The position numbers were made by a program, and so were the translations under genes. This document shows positions 16,695-29,199 of a stretch of 64,000 bases of DNA, piece after piece. Numbering within the stretch: position 1 is the first letter of the stretch; each line of letters starts with the position of its first letter. The notes beneath the pieces are model-generated. The model was not told the origin of the DNA and did no database searches. It saw nothing but the letters and a program-made list of their open reading frames with translations. Origin of the DNA: Lactobacillus johnsonii (GTDB taxonomy: Bacteria > Bacillota > Bacilli > Lactobacillales > Lactobacillaceae); assembly GCF_014058685.1 (NCBI RefSeq), contig NZ_CP059055.1, positions 1,612,001 to 1,676,000 on the forward strand. The letters are read 5' to 3'.

Positions 16695-16725
16695 ATAAAT
16701 GAAATTAATCAGGAAATTCAGGCGA

Positions 16726-16796
16726 AGGCGGTGATCGGATTTGAACCGATGATTAGGGTTTTGCAGACCCGTGCCTTACCACTTGGCTACACCGCC
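16726..16796 (-). tRNA. tRNA-Cys(GCA)
   Basis: A 71-nt tRNA with anticodon GCA, discriminator U73 (a known Cys identity base) and T-loop TTCAAAT. Confidence 0.97.
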
Positions 16797-16816
16797 AACC
16801 TCTGATCATTAACAAA

Positions 16817-16888
16817 TTGGGATAGTTGGATTCGAACCAACGCATGATGAAGTCAAAGTCCATTGCCTTACCGCTTGGCTATATCCCA
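16817..16888 (-). tRNA. tRNA-Gln(TTG)
   Basis: A 72-nt tRNA with anticodon TTG and the U1-A72 pair typical of tRNA-Gln. Confidence 0.97.
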
Positions 16889-16895
16889 ATGTTAG

Positions 16896-16969
16896 GGCGG
16901 AATGTGGGGATCGAACCCACGCATGCCGGATCCACAAACCGGTGTGTTAACCACTTCACCAATTCCGCC
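16896..16969 (-). tRNA. tRNA-His(GTG)
   Basis: Anticodon GTG. The gene encodes the extra G-1 opposite C73, the His identity element; the acceptor GCGGAAT/ATTCCGC is fully paired. Confidence 0.96.
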
Positions 16970-16982
16970 ATAATATTAAAAA

Positions 16983-17053
16983 CAGGGATAGTAGGAATTG
17001 AACCCACACTAGCGGTTTTGGAGACCGATGTACTACCTTTATACGATATCCCT
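16983..17053 (-). tRNA. tRNA-Trp(CCA)
   Basis: A 71-nt tRNA with anticodon CCA, acceptor AGGGATA/TATCCCT and G73. Confidence 0.97.
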
Positions 17054-17060
17054 ATTTAAA

Positions 17061-17142
17061 TGGAGGCCAGTGGATTCGAACCACCGAACTCAGAGAGAGC
17101 GGTTTTACAGACCGCCGCGTTTAGCCACTTCGCTAGGCCTCC
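17061..17142 (-). tRNA. tRNA-Tyr(GTA)
   Basis: An 82-nt class II tRNA with anticodon GTA, a long variable arm and A73. Confidence 0.97.
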
Positions 17143-17146
17143 AGAA

Positions 17147-17219
17147 TGGCGCGAGACGGAATCGAACCGCCGACACAAGGAGCTTCAATCCTTTGCTCTA
17201 CCAACTGAGCTATCGAGCC
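17147..17219 (-). tRNA. tRNA-Phe(GAA), third copy
   Basis: Identical to the rRNA-linked tRNA-Phe genes, including the T4-C69 acceptor mismatch. Confidence 0.95.
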
Positions 17220-17224
17220 ATTTA

Positions 17225-17297
17225 CGGTCCCTACCGGACTCGAACCGGTGATCTCCTCCGTGACAGGGAGGCGTGATAACCACTACACTAAGGGACC
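17225..17297 (-). tRNA. tRNA-Asp(GTC), canonical copy
   Basis: A 73-nt tRNA with anticodon GTC, D-loop AGTGGTTA and T-loop TTCGAGT. It is the only canonical tRNA-Asp in the window. It sits between Phe and fMet, as the variants do in the rRNA-linked clusters. Confidence 0.97.
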
Positions 17298-17300
17298 ATA

Positions 17301-17374
<74 letters not shown>

Positions 17375-17381
17375 ATGATTA

Positions 17382-17472
17382 AGGAGGATGTGGGATTCGG
17401 ACCCACGCGCGGGCAGAACCCGCCTGACGGTTTTCAAGACCGTTCCCTTCAGCCGGACTTGGGTAATCCTCC
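17382..17472 (-). tRNA. tRNA-Ser(TGA) with C55 T-loop
   Basis: A 91-nt class II tRNA with anticodon TGA. All stems pair. The T-loop is TCCGAAT (C at position 55) and the discriminator is U73, whereas tRNA-Ser(GCT) here has G73 and a canonical T-loop. Confidence 0.93.
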
Positions 17473-17498
17473 ATTTATACCATCTTTTAATATGGTAA

Positions 17499-17570
17499 TG
17501 ACCCGTACGAGATTTGAACTCATGTTACCGCCGTGAAAGGGCGGTGTCTTAACCACTTGACCAACGGGTC
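17499..17570 (-). tRNA. tRNA-Glu(TTC)
   Basis: A 72-nt tRNA with anticodon TTC, acceptor GACCCGT/ACGGGTC and A73. First gene of the 11-tRNA cluster. Confidence 0.97.
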
Positions 17571-17593
17571 ATACGTTTTTAACGTACTTGTTA

Positions 17594-17622
17594 ATCATAC
17601 CTGATTTAGAAAGTGATGTCAA
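17594..17622 (-). promoter_or_regulatory. Promoter of 11-tRNA cluster
   Basis: Consensus TTGACA (17617-17622) and TATGAT (17594-17599) with a 17-bp spacer on the minus strand, about 24 bp before tRNA-Glu. The cluster is thus independent of rRNA. The stretch 17640-17790 is AT-rich without a recognised feature. Confidence 0.88.
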
Positions 17623-17804
17623 CAACTTTTTTCAAAAACTTTTTTTGAAGTGTTGCTTTTTCTTACTCTCCGCATCAGCAATAACTATATTACTAAAAAC
17701 ATTCTAACTATGCAACCCCTAATTTTAATTTTTTTTACTTTATTTCTTTTTTTATCTCTTTAAGCCTATATGGTGCTACACTAAGCGTATACGGAGGTGT
17801 TTTT

Positions 17805-18164
17805 ATGTCTAATGAACGATGTATTGTTGACAATAAAAAAGGTAAAAAACTAATTAAATTAGCTGATGGAAATATGATTTGTGAAGATCATGCAAAACTT
17901 ACTCCTTGGCAAAGAGAAGAATTAATTGAAAAAGATGCAAATCAAGTTAATGAGTATATAGATAAAATGACTAATACCCATTTATCTGCATATGGCTTAG
18001 AAAATACGGAAGCATCATACAAGCCTCTTCTTCATAGAGCGGCTCAAAGTGATCTAATGGAAAATACTTCCCCAGAGGATACATTAAGGCTTCAAAACTG
18101 GATCTTAATCAAGCAAAATGCAGAAATAATTAACCTGCTTAAAGAATTAAATACAAGAAACTAG
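17805..18164 (+). CDS. Small hypothetical protein with Cys/His N-terminus
   Basis: A 119-residue protein with a strong RBS (GGAGGTG) and a terminator directly downstream, so it is a real monocistronic gene. The N-terminus has ERCIVDNKKGKKL and NMICEDHAKLT. The spacing resembles half of a zinc ribbon (C6, C28, H31), but the second Cys pair of DUF4428-like domains is absent. The rest is polar and probably helical, with no signal peptide or membrane segment. It is the only gene between the 11-tRNA cluster and rrn copy 3. I do not recognise the family. Confidence 0.7.
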   Translation: MSNERCIVDNKKGKKLIKLADGNMICEDHAKLTPWQREELIEKDANQVNEYIDKMTNTHLSAYGLENTEASYKPLLHRAAQSDLMENTSPEDTLRLQNWILIKQNAEIINLLKELNTRN

Positions 18165-18181
18165 CTAGTCCATATAACTAT

Positions 18182-18219
18182 AGACACATTCGTTCCATCT
18201 GAACCATGTGTCTTTTTTA
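18182..18219 (+). terminator. Terminator of the 119-residue gene
   Basis: Stem AGACACAT/ATGTGTCT followed by six T on the plus strand. Confidence 0.8.
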
Positions 18220-18308
18220 GACTAGCAAAAATACGACCTTGAAATATGTAAAAATCGCTCTGTAAACTCTTTATTTCATTTTAAAGCCAAATTCCTCCTC
18301 AGGAGCCT

Positions 18309-18524
18309 TTAAAAGCCATATAGAGAAGATATAAGGCTCATTACCGCATAAAGGAGATTCCACTCTAATTTTTCAAGAGACGGCTGCTTTCCCTCTTTTC
18401 GTCCGTATAATAGACACCTAAATTTTCTCTGCTTATTACATAACTGAACTTTCGCCGCTCTCTTCCCCACAAGGGTCGTCTTACTTATAATATGGGGACT
18501 AAAAAACTTTCTTAGTTCAATCAA
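18309..18524 (-). other. Unassigned tract, possible decayed transposase
   Basis: A 71-codon frame on the minus strand has no RBS and no similarity I recognise, though it is rich in Lys and Arg. It lies just downstream of a recognisable IS3-type orfA start and may be rearranged transposase sequence. I would not call it a gene. Confidence 0.3.
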
Positions 18525-18551
18525 GGTAAGTGCCTGGAAGAAAACTACGAT

Positions 18552-18623
18552 TTATCTACTTCCAAGACTACTTTCGTATAATTCAATTGCTTTTAATTTA
18601 GTTTCAACTGTATATTTGTCCAT
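18552..18623 (-). pseudogene. IS3-family transposase OrfA remnant
   Basis: On the minus strand a start codon opens MDKYTVETKLKAIELYESS, typical of the helix-turn-helix N-terminus of IS150/IS3 OrfA, then stops after 23 codons. Upstream is the GC-rich hairpin at 18632-18662. No intact OrfB and no target duplication were seen. This is a decayed insertion beside rrn copy 3. Confidence 0.65.
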
Positions 18624-18631
18624 AGCAAAAT

Positions 18632-18662
18632 CCCCAGGTTGGGTGTATGGCCAACTCTGGGG
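18632..18662. repeat. Inverted repeat before IS remnant
   Basis: CCCCAGGTTGG and CCAACTCTGGGG form an imperfect hairpin 9 bp upstream of the orfA start. Such hairpins near IS ends can block read-through transcription into the transposase. It marks the left part of the decayed element. Confidence 0.55.
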
Positions 18663-18741
18663 TTAACTTCATAGTTATTTGATTCTTTTTCTGTCTATTC
18701 ATCCATACACTTGAACAAAGTTTTTTTATTTTTAAAGATAC

Positions 18742-18775
18742 AAAAAAACACACTAGTGACATTACTAGTGTGTTT
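18742..18775 (-). terminator. Terminator of tRNA cluster behind rrn copy 3
   Basis: Stem AACACACTAGT/ACTAGTGTGTT followed on the minus strand by seven T. Unrelated in sequence to the terminator of cluster A. Confidence 0.85.
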
Positions 18776-18784
18776 ACTTTAAAG

Positions 18785-18874
18785 CGGAGATTGAGAGATT
18801 CGAACCCTCGCGCCGGTATAAACCGACCTACACCCTTAGCAGGGGCGCCTCTTCAGCCACTTGAGTAAATCTCC
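18785..18874 (-). tRNA. tRNA-Ser(GCT), cluster B
   Basis: Identical to 4336-4425. Anticodon GCT, class II, G73. Confidence 0.96.
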
Positions 18875-18876
18875 AA

Positions 18877-18950
<74 letters not shown>

Positions 18951-18961
18951 CTTTCCTTTGA

Positions 18962-19032
18962 AGCGGGTAACGAGAATCGGACTCGCGACTAAAGCTTGGA
19001 AGGCTTTCGTTTTACCACTAAACTATACCCGC
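18962..19032 (-). tRNA. tRNA-Gly(TCC) with C55 T-loop, cluster B
   Basis: Identical to 4513-4583, including T-loop TCCGATT. Confidence 0.93.
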
Positions 19033-19049
19033 AACTTCTTGCTTCCTAA

Positions 19050-19122
19050 TGGCGCGAGACGGAATCGAACCGCCGACACAAGGAGCTTCAATCCTTTGCT
19101 CTACCAACTGAGCTATCGAGCC
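19050..19122 (-). tRNA. tRNA-Phe(GAA), cluster B
   Basis: Identical to 4601-4673, with the T4-C69 mismatch. Confidence 0.95.
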
Positions 19123-19126
19123 ATTA

Positions 19127-19199
19127 CGGTCCCTACCGGATTCGGACCGGTGATCTCCTCCGTGACAGGGAGGCGTGATAACCCCTACACCAAGGGACC
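19127..19199 (-). tRNA. Variant tRNA-Asp(GTC), cluster B
   Basis: Identical to 4678-4750: D-loop AGGGGTTA and T-loop TCCGAAT. Confidence 0.93.
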
Positions 19200-19202
19200 A
19201 TA

Positions 19203-19276
<74 letters not shown>

Positions 19277-19307
19277 ATGTTTTTATATAAAAAAAGCCAA
19301 GATCCTA

Positions 19308-19381
19308 TGGACCTTGTAGGACTCGAACCTACGACCCGACGGTTATGAGCCGTCTGCTCTAACCAACTGAGCTAAAGGTCC
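19308..19381 (-). tRNA. tRNA-Ile2(CAT), cluster B
   Basis: Identical to 4859-4932. Probable lysidine tRNA for AUA codons. Confidence 0.75.
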
Positions 19382-19394
19382 AAGTTTACCTCTA

Positions 19395-19468
19395 TAGCGG
19401 CGGGGGGGATCGAACCCTCGACCTCCCGGGTATGAACCGGACGCTCTAGCCAGCTGAGCTACACCGCC
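19395..19468 (-). tRNA. Elongator tRNA-Met(CAT), cluster B
   Basis: Identical to 4946-5019. Confidence 0.85.
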
Positions 19469-19498
19469 ATCTGTAACTTCCTTCTTATTAAGCTACAA

Positions 19499-19572
19499 TC
19501 GGGAAGACAGGATTCGAACCTGCGACCCCCTGGTCCCAAACCAGGTGCTCTACCAAACTGAGCCACTTCCCG
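19499..19572 (-). tRNA. tRNA-Pro(TGG), cluster B
   Basis: Identical to 5050-5123. Confidence 0.97.
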
Positions 19573-19577
19573 AAGTG

Positions 19578-19651
19578 TGCACCCTGAAGGATTTGAACCT
19601 TCAACCTTCTGATTCGTAGTCAGACACTCTATCCAGTTGCGCTAAGGGTGC
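19578..19651 (-). tRNA. tRNA-Arg(ACG), cluster B
   Basis: Identical to 5129-5202. Confidence 0.97.
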
Positions 19652-19660
19652 ATCATTATA

Positions 19661-19746
19661 TGCCGAGGACCGGAATCGAACCGGTACGGTTGTCACCAAC
19701 CGCGGGATTTTAAGTCCCGTGCGTCTGCCAGTTCCGCCACCCCGGC
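19661..19746 (-). tRNA. tRNA-Leu(TAA), cluster B
   Basis: Identical to 5212-5297. Confidence 0.97.
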
Positions 19747-19758
19747 ATGATAATGATA

Positions 19759-19830
19759 AGCGGAAGACGGGATTCGAACCCGCGACCCCCACCATGGCAA
19801 GGTGGTGTTCTACCACTGAACTACTTCCGC
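19759..19830 (-). tRNA. tRNA-Gly(GCC), cluster B
   Basis: Identical to 5310-5381. Confidence 0.97.
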
Positions 19831-19848
19831 ATTTTTATTCAATTTTTA

Positions 19849-19921
19849 TGCCGATTAAAGGACTCGAACCTTCGACCCCCTGTTTACAAGACAGATGCTC
19901 TACCAACTGAGCTAAATCGGC
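19849..19921 (-). tRNA. tRNA-Thr(TGT), cluster B
   Basis: Identical to 5400-5472. Confidence 0.97.
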
Positions 19922-19925
19922 ATGG

Positions 19926-20007
19926 TACGGGTGGTGGGACTTGAACCCACACGTCCGAAAACACTAGAACCTAAATCTAGCGCGTCTGCCAATTCCGCCA
20001 CACCCGC
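19926..20007 (-). tRNA. tRNA-Leu(TAG), cluster B
   Basis: Identical to 5477-5558, with G1-U72. Confidence 0.96.
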
Positions 20008-20027
20008 TTGAGTTTTTTCTGGGCCAA

Positions 20028-20100
20028 TGAGTCGTGGCAGGCTCGAACTGCCGACCCTCTGATTAAAAGTCAGATGCTCTACCAACTGAGCTAACGACTC
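20028..20100 (-). tRNA. tRNA-Lys(TTT), cluster B
   Basis: Identical to 5579-5651. Confidence 0.97.
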
Positions 20101-20102
20101 AA

Positions 20103-20175
20103 TGGAGGATACAGGGCTCGAACCTGTGACCTCCTGCTTGTAAGGCAGATGCTCTCCCAGCTGAGCTAATCCTCC
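20103..20175 (-). tRNA. tRNA-Val(TAC), cluster B
   Basis: Identical to 5654-5726. Confidence 0.97.
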
Positions 20176-20180
20176 ATTTA

Positions 20181-20297
20181 GCACGGCGACTGCCTACCCT
20201 CGCAGGCAGTTTCCCACCAACTACTCTCGGCGTTAAGAAGCTTAACTTCTGTGTTCGGCATGGGAACAGGTGTATCCTTCTTGCCATCGCCACCGTA
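20181..20297 (-). rRNA. rrf: 5S rRNA, copy 3
   Basis: Same as 5732-5848; ends approximate. Confidence 0.95.
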
Positions 20298-20360
20298 CTC
20301 TTTCTGAGCTTTTACACTCAAAACTGAATATAATCTCTAGCCTTTAAACCTTTGAGCTTT

Positions 20361-23261
<2,901 letters not shown>

Positions 23262-23473
23262 TATTTCAAGTTGAGTTTCTCTCTCTTCTCGGTCGCTCTT
23301 CAATCTGTTTTTTCGATTGTCTCGGTTTTTTTGCTTTTGATTATATTCAGTTTTCAATGTACTAGCTCTTGAGGTATTACCCTCAAAACTAAACAAAGTT
23401 TCTCAGTGTGCTTCCGCTTGGCTTTCTCGATGACTTCTCTTAGTGCTCTCGCACTCTCCATCATCTTTCGCCT

Positions 23474-25054
<1,581 letters not shown>

Positions 25055-25225
25055 TTTTGAAAATGAGCTTTTTATCGTTTAGCTCTAAAACTTTCTTTGA
25101 GTTATCTCAAATTTATTGCTTGCGAATTGACTTCGCTTTTGTTTGGGATTTTTATATCCCGCACACTTTCAGCGAAACTTTGTTCAGTTTTCAAGGTACT
25201 ACCGTTGTCATGTGACAACTTTTAT

Positions 25226-25327
25226 ATTATATCATGTCTTTTAAGCTTTGACAAGAACTTTTTTAATTTTCTCATCTCTCTCAAATGACAGCTTTATAAT
25301 ATTATCATCTTTTGCTCGCTTTGGCAA
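25226..25327 (-). promoter_or_regulatory. rrn copy 3 promoters P1 and P2
   Basis: P1: TTGCCA (25322-25327), TAATAT (25299-25304). P2: TTGTCA (25249-25254), TATAAT (25226-25231). Both spacers are 17 bp. Upstream identity with copy 2 ends at 25412. Confidence 0.85.
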
Positions 25328-25486
25328 GCTTTTTTTGAACTTTTTTATTTGCTCTTTTCGCTTGCCTCAAACAGCATGTATTACTTTACAGGCTTTTTCA
25401 CTTTTCGTCAACCCTTTTTTGCAAAAAAATTAGCAATATTTTTCTAGAGTGCTAATTTCAAGCCTTTTCTCTCGTATTTTAGATAT

Positions 25487-25531
25487 AAAAAAATGGTATT
25501 CTTTTGCTATGTTAGCAATTGAATACCATTC
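25487..25531 (-). terminator. serS terminator
   Basis: Stem AATGGTATTC/GAATACCATT followed by seven T on the minus strand, 16 bp after the serS stop. It insulates serS from rrn copy 3. Confidence 0.85.
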
Positions 25532-25546
25532 TTACTTTATTAAATT

Positions 25547-26857
25547 TTATTCACCAAATTTTGGCTCTTTAGTAATGACTTTCATTCCATGCATATATGG
25601 TTGTAAAGCTTCTGGAACATTTACAGTTCCGTCTTCATTTTGGTAATTTTCCAAAATAGCAGCTACTGTTCTACCTACAGCTAGACCAGAGCCATTTAAA
25701 GTATGTGCTAAATGAAGTTTACCATTTTCGTCTCTGTAACGAATTAAACTACGACGTGCTTGGAAGTCAGTACAGTTTGAACAACTTGAAATTTCACGAT
25801 ACTTATCTTGTGCTGGCATCCAAACTTCTAGATCATAAGTTTTTGCACTAGTAAAACTTGCATCCCCAGTTGAAAGAGCAACAACATGATATGGTAAACC
25901 AAGTTTTTGAAGTAAATGTTCAGCATTATGGGTTAATTTTTCCAATTCATCCCATGAACTTTCTTCGTCAACAATTTTTACCATTTCAACTTTTCTAAAT
26001 TCGTGCATTCTGATTAATCCACGAGTGTCACGTCCAGCTGATCCTGCTTCACTTCTAAATGCTGGAGAGAATGCAGTTACATTAATTGGTAATTGCTCTC
26101 CATCTAAAATCTTGCCGCGGAAGTAATTAACTAATGGTACTTCAGCAGTTGGAATTAAAGTTAAATCACGTGGCTTATCAGGATCGTCATTATCTACAAT
26201 TGTATAAACATCTTCAGTAAACTTAGGGAATTGACCAGTTCCTTGCATAGAAGCATCATTAACTAAGTATGGTGGGATTACTTCTGTATATCCATCTTTA
26301 GTATTTTCATCTAAGAAAAAGTTTGAAACTGCACGTTCAAGTAATGCACCGGCACCTTTGTAATAAACAAAGCGGGCACCTGAAACTTTAGCAGCAGTAT
26401 CCCAGTCTAAAATATTCAATTCTGTTCCAATTTCCCAGTGAGGTTTTGGTTCAAAATCAAGTTTAGTAGGTTCATGCCACTTACGAACTTCTTCATTGTA
26501 ACTTTCATCAGGACCAATAGGATCTGAGTCTGCTGGGAAGTTAGGTAAACGAAGTAAGATATAGTTTTGTTTTTGAGTTAAATCTTCTACTTCTTTATCT
26601 AAATCTTTAATTTCTTTACCTACTTCACGCATTGCTTTAATGGCATCACTTGCATCTTCTTTATTGCGTTTAGCTTGAGCAATTTGATCAGATACTTCAT
26701 TACGCTTTTGCTTTAATTGTTCACTCTTAGTTAAAGCTTCACGTCTTTCTTTATCAATAGCTACTAATTTGTCTAATTCCTCTGGTTTAATTCCTCGTGT
26801 AGCTAATTTTTTCTTTGACCAGTCTAAATTCTCTCGAATTACTTTAATGTCTAACAT
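25547..26857 (-). CDS. serS: Seryl-tRNA synthetase
   Basis: A 436-residue class IIa synthetase that charges tRNA-Ser, here including the two isoacceptors encoded nearby (GCT and TGA). The N-terminal 110 residues form the long antiparallel coiled coil that grips the tRNA-Ser variable arm ([15 protein letters not shown] region). The class II core follows: motif 2 [21 protein letters not shown] near residue 270 and motif 3 with [10 protein letters not shown] near residue 388. RBS AAGGAGG precedes the ATG. Expression is controlled by a T-box leader. Confidence 0.97.
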   Translation of the reverse strand: MLDIKVIRENLDWSKKKLATRGIKPEELDKLVAIDKERREALTKSEQLKQKRNEVSDQIAQAKRNKEDASDAIKAMREVGKEIKDLDKEVEDLTQKQNYILLRLPNFPADSDPIGPDESYNEEVRKWHEPTKLDFEPKPHWEIGTELNILDWDTAAKVSGARFVYYKGAGALLERAVSNFFLDENTKDGYTEVIPPYLVNDASMQGTGQFPKFTEDVYTIVDNDDPDKPRDLTLIPTAEVPLVNYFRGKILDGEQLPINVTAFSPAFRSEAGSAGRDTRGLIRMHEFRKVEMVKIVDEESSWDELEKLTHNAEHLLQKLGLPYHVVALSTGDASFTSAKTYDLEVWMPAQDKYREISSCSNCTDFQARRSLIRYRDENGKLHLAHTLNGSGLAVGRTVAAILENYQNEDGTVNVPEALQPYMHGMKVITKEPKFGE

Positions 26858-26875
26858 ATTTCCTCCTTAAAAATA

Positions 26876-27082
26876 AAACAAAAAAGCCGACTCATCCCTA
26901 CACTGGGACGAATCGACTTACACGGTTCGCGGTACCACCCACATTTGGTTAAAAAATACCACACTCAAAAAGCGATAACGGTGCTAACCGTGTAGAATTA
27001 CCTACCCACATTCGAAATCTGGAAACGACTTTTTTACTCATTCACACCAACCATGAGCTCTCTGAAACTAGTCTTAGGATTT
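26876..27082 (-). promoter_or_regulatory. T-box riboswitch leader of serS
   Basis: The minus strand holds the hallmark T-box GGGTGGTACCGCG, a following terminator hairpin (GTCGATTCGTCCC / GGGATGAGTCGGC then TTTTTT), and a Stem I with AGAGAG and GGTTGGTG motifs. Uncharged tRNA-Ser should stabilise the antiterminator and turn on serS. I could not fix the specifier codon by eye; serine is inferred from the gene controlled. Confidence 0.9.
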
Positions 27083-27628
27083 CATGTTTATTTGCATTAT
27101 ATCATGCCAATCCTGTGGTGTTAACAAATAATATTTTTCTTGATAATTAAAAAGTGAAGAAACCATTGAATAATCAGTGGTATAGACATATCTAAACCCT
27201 AATTTTTTTAACAATTTTTGTGAATTTGTATTAGAAACAAATGTACCCGCCCAAATTTGATTTTGCTCTAATTCTTTAAAAGCAAAATCAATAATTAGTT
27301 GTAAGGCTTCGGTCATTAAACCCCTGTGCCAATATTCTTTATCTAACAAAAAACCTAAATCTTTTGTTAGTAAAAGACCATTGTATTCATCTAATCCACG
27401 TTCATATAATTCAACTAAGCCGATTAGACGATTATTTTCTTTTAGTACTATACCGTAACTATAGGGACGTGCTTGATATTGAAGGGCACTTTTTTTGGCC
27501 GCATCTAAATCTTGTAAATATTGGTAACCTGCACTTTTGTGATAAATATTATCCTGTCCCCACTTAAGAAGCGTAGGAGCATCTTTAGGTTCAATTTTTC
27601 TTAAAATAATTCTCTCAGTTTCTAGCAT
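27074..27628 (-). CDS. GNAT acetyltransferase, RimJ/RimL type
   Basis: 184 residues from the ATG at 27628. It has the RimJ/L pattern: N-terminal ETERIILRKIEPKDAPTLLKW, acetyl-CoA-binding core near GFLLDKEYWHRGLMTEALQ, and C-terminal SNTNSQKLLKKLGFRYV. The preceding gene's stop overlaps this ATG as TAATG, which favours coupled translation. A longer start at 27655 would overlap the neighbour by 28 bp and lacks a good RBS. The substrate is unknown. Its 3' end contains the serS promoter. Confidence 0.85.
   Translation of the reverse strand: MLETERIILRKIEPKDAPTLLKWGQDNIYHKSAGYQYLQDLDAAKKSALQYQARPYSYGIVLKENNRLIGLVELYERGLDEYNGLLLTKDLGFLLDKEYWHRGLMTEALQLIIDFAFKELEQNQIWAGTFVSNTNSQKLLKKLGFRYVYTTDYSMVSSLFNYQEKYYLLTPQDWHDIMQINMKS
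27096..27124 (-). promoter_or_regulatory. serS promoter inside the upstream acetyltransferase gene
   Basis: TTAACA (27119-27124) and TATAAT (27096-27101) with a 17-bp spacer on the minus strand. Both elements lie within the last 17 codons of the acetyltransferase gene, which puts the transcript start just before the T-box Stem I. Confidence 0.8.
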
Positions 27629-28227
27629 TACTTGCCTACTAACTTTACTAACCATTTTGCACCATAAACTAACCCTAAACTATAGGCTGCAATGGTCCAC
27701 GGTTTTCCTAATAAAATTATCCATAAATATGTTGAGAACTTCATTTCAGTTAATCCAGCAATCATACATAAAATGTCATCTGGCGCCATTGGCGCAATAA
27801 TACACAGACCAAAAAACCAATTAAATTTTTTCTGATTGGCTGTCCACTTCATGTATTTTTCATACGTCTTTTCAGAAACTAAATGTAAGATAAAGGGTCT
27901 ACCATAATGTCTGGCCAAGAAGAATAAAATAATAGATCCTAAACATATCCCGACATAATTATAAATAAAGCCCCATATTGGACCAAAAAATATTACTCCT
28001 CCAAGCAGCGAAACTCCACCAGGGATAATCGGAATTACAACTTGGATTATCTGAATTAATGTAAAAATCAAAGGACCGATAATTTGCTTGTCTGCTAGAT
28101 AGGCCTTCATTTTTTCTTGGCTTGTAAAAATTCCTAACCTATACCAATAAATACTTAGCAAAATTAGAATAATTGTAGTAACAATGGTCAAAATATTAAT
28201 TAATTTACGACTCGTTTTAGTAGACAT
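27628..28227 (-). CDS. TVP38/TMEM64 (VTT, DedA-like) membrane protein
   Basis: 199 residues with five or six hydrophobic segments and the VTT-domain core: a re-entrant proline/glycine segment (VIPIIPGGVSLLGGVIFFGP, near residues 64-83) and a second one near MAPDDILCMIAGL. Bacterial relatives are proposed to act in phospholipid or undecaprenyl-phosphate movement across the membrane. It is translationally coupled to the GNAT gene. A second family member is encoded at 32637-33320. Confidence 0.85.
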   Translation of the reverse strand: MSTKTSRKLINILTIVTTIILILLSIYWYRLGIFTSQEKMKAYLADKQIIGPLIFTLIQIIQVVIPIIPGGVSLLGGVIFFGPIWGFIYNYVGICLGSIILFFLARHYGRPFILHLVSEKTYEKYMKWTANQKKFNWFFGLCIIAPMAPDDILCMIAGLTEMKFSTYLWIILLGKPWTIAAYSLGLVYGAKWLVKLVGK

Positions 28228-28392
28228 TTTTCTGCCCTCCTTGGTATGTTAAATTAATGATAACAAAAACAAGGTAAAATAGGCGCACTAACCTAGGAAT
28301 TAAACTTAATTATAATGAAAATAAGATATGACTCATCATTAAAATTTATTCTATAATATTAGTGTGTTATAAAATAACTAAGAGGCATGACT

Positions 28393-29199
28393 ATGGTTGT
28401 TATAAAAAAAGATATAATTTACGATGAAAATAACAATTTGAAGACCGATATCTATTTCCCAAATGATACTACTTCACAAACAAAACTCTTAATCTTTTGG
28501 CATGGCGGAGGATGGTTTGCTGGTTCTAAAAACGATGTTAAAGACCTAGGAATAAAATTCGCAAACGCTGGTTTTATGACCTTAATTCCTGATTATCGCT
28601 TAGCACCTGAATTTACTTATCCAGCTGCACATCAAGATAGTAAGAAATTTGTTGAATGGCTTTTAGATTCTGATTATACCGATGATGATGATCAACAAAA
28701 TATTGTACAAATTGGTGCAAGTGTCGGCGGTACACTAGCTTTGTATATTGCTGGAATTTACGGTTTTCCTACGGTTACGTGGTCAGCATCGGTAGACTTC
28801 TCGAACTGGATGAAAAATCATCAAGATGTTATTCCATCAAGATATGGTGCCAATGAGTTAAAACTAACAAATTTATATGATATTTTTGAATCATTCTATA
28901 AATTTTTTGTAAAAACCTATGCTGGGAAAAATGATCAAGCTATTTTGAAAAAAATGGATGTCGAAAATTATGATCTTAGCCATTTGGGAAGGCTAAAAAT
29001 GATTAATTCTGCTCATGAATTAGTTCCACTAAATGGTGTTTTAAAATTTATCGACTTTTTAGCTAACAATGATCATGAGGTTGAATTATTAGTCATTAAA
29101 GGTCATCGGCATGCAATGGATTACGCCATGGATTATATTGATGAATCTTTAGATTTTTTGTATCAGACAATCAAGGAGAAGAAGAATGATCAACATTAA
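28393..29199 (+). CDS. Alpha/beta-hydrolase, esterase/lipase type
   Basis: 268 residues, cytosolic. The oxyanion-hole motif is HGGGWFAGS (near residue 36) and the nucleophile elbow GASVGG (Ser near residue 114). A late SAHELVP and GHRHAMDY supply plausible Asp/Glu and His. This matches the BD-FAE/HSL-like esterases. The start at 28393 is chosen because AGAGG lies 7 bp upstream; an ATG at 28387 is too close. It overlaps the next gene, a regulator, by 14 bp, so the two are probably one transcript. The substrate is unknown. Confidence 0.85.
   Translation: MVVIKKDIIYDENNNLKTDIYFPNDTTSQTKLLIFWHGGGWFAGSKNDVKDLGIKFANAGFMTLIPDYRLAPEFTYPAAHQDSKKFVEWLLDSDYTDDDDQQNIVQIGASVGGTLALYIAGIYGFPTVTWSASVDFSNWMKNHQDVIPSRYGANELKLTNLYDIFESFYKFFVKTYAGKNDQAILKKMDVENYDLSHLGRLKMINSAHELVPLNGVLKFIDFLANNDHEVELLVIKGHRHAMDYAMDYIDESLDFLYQTIKEKKNDQH

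Noticed and set aside
27364-27567. 67-codon frame antisense to the acetyltransferase gene
   Set aside because: No RBS or family similarity, and the opposite strand encodes a clear GNAT protein.
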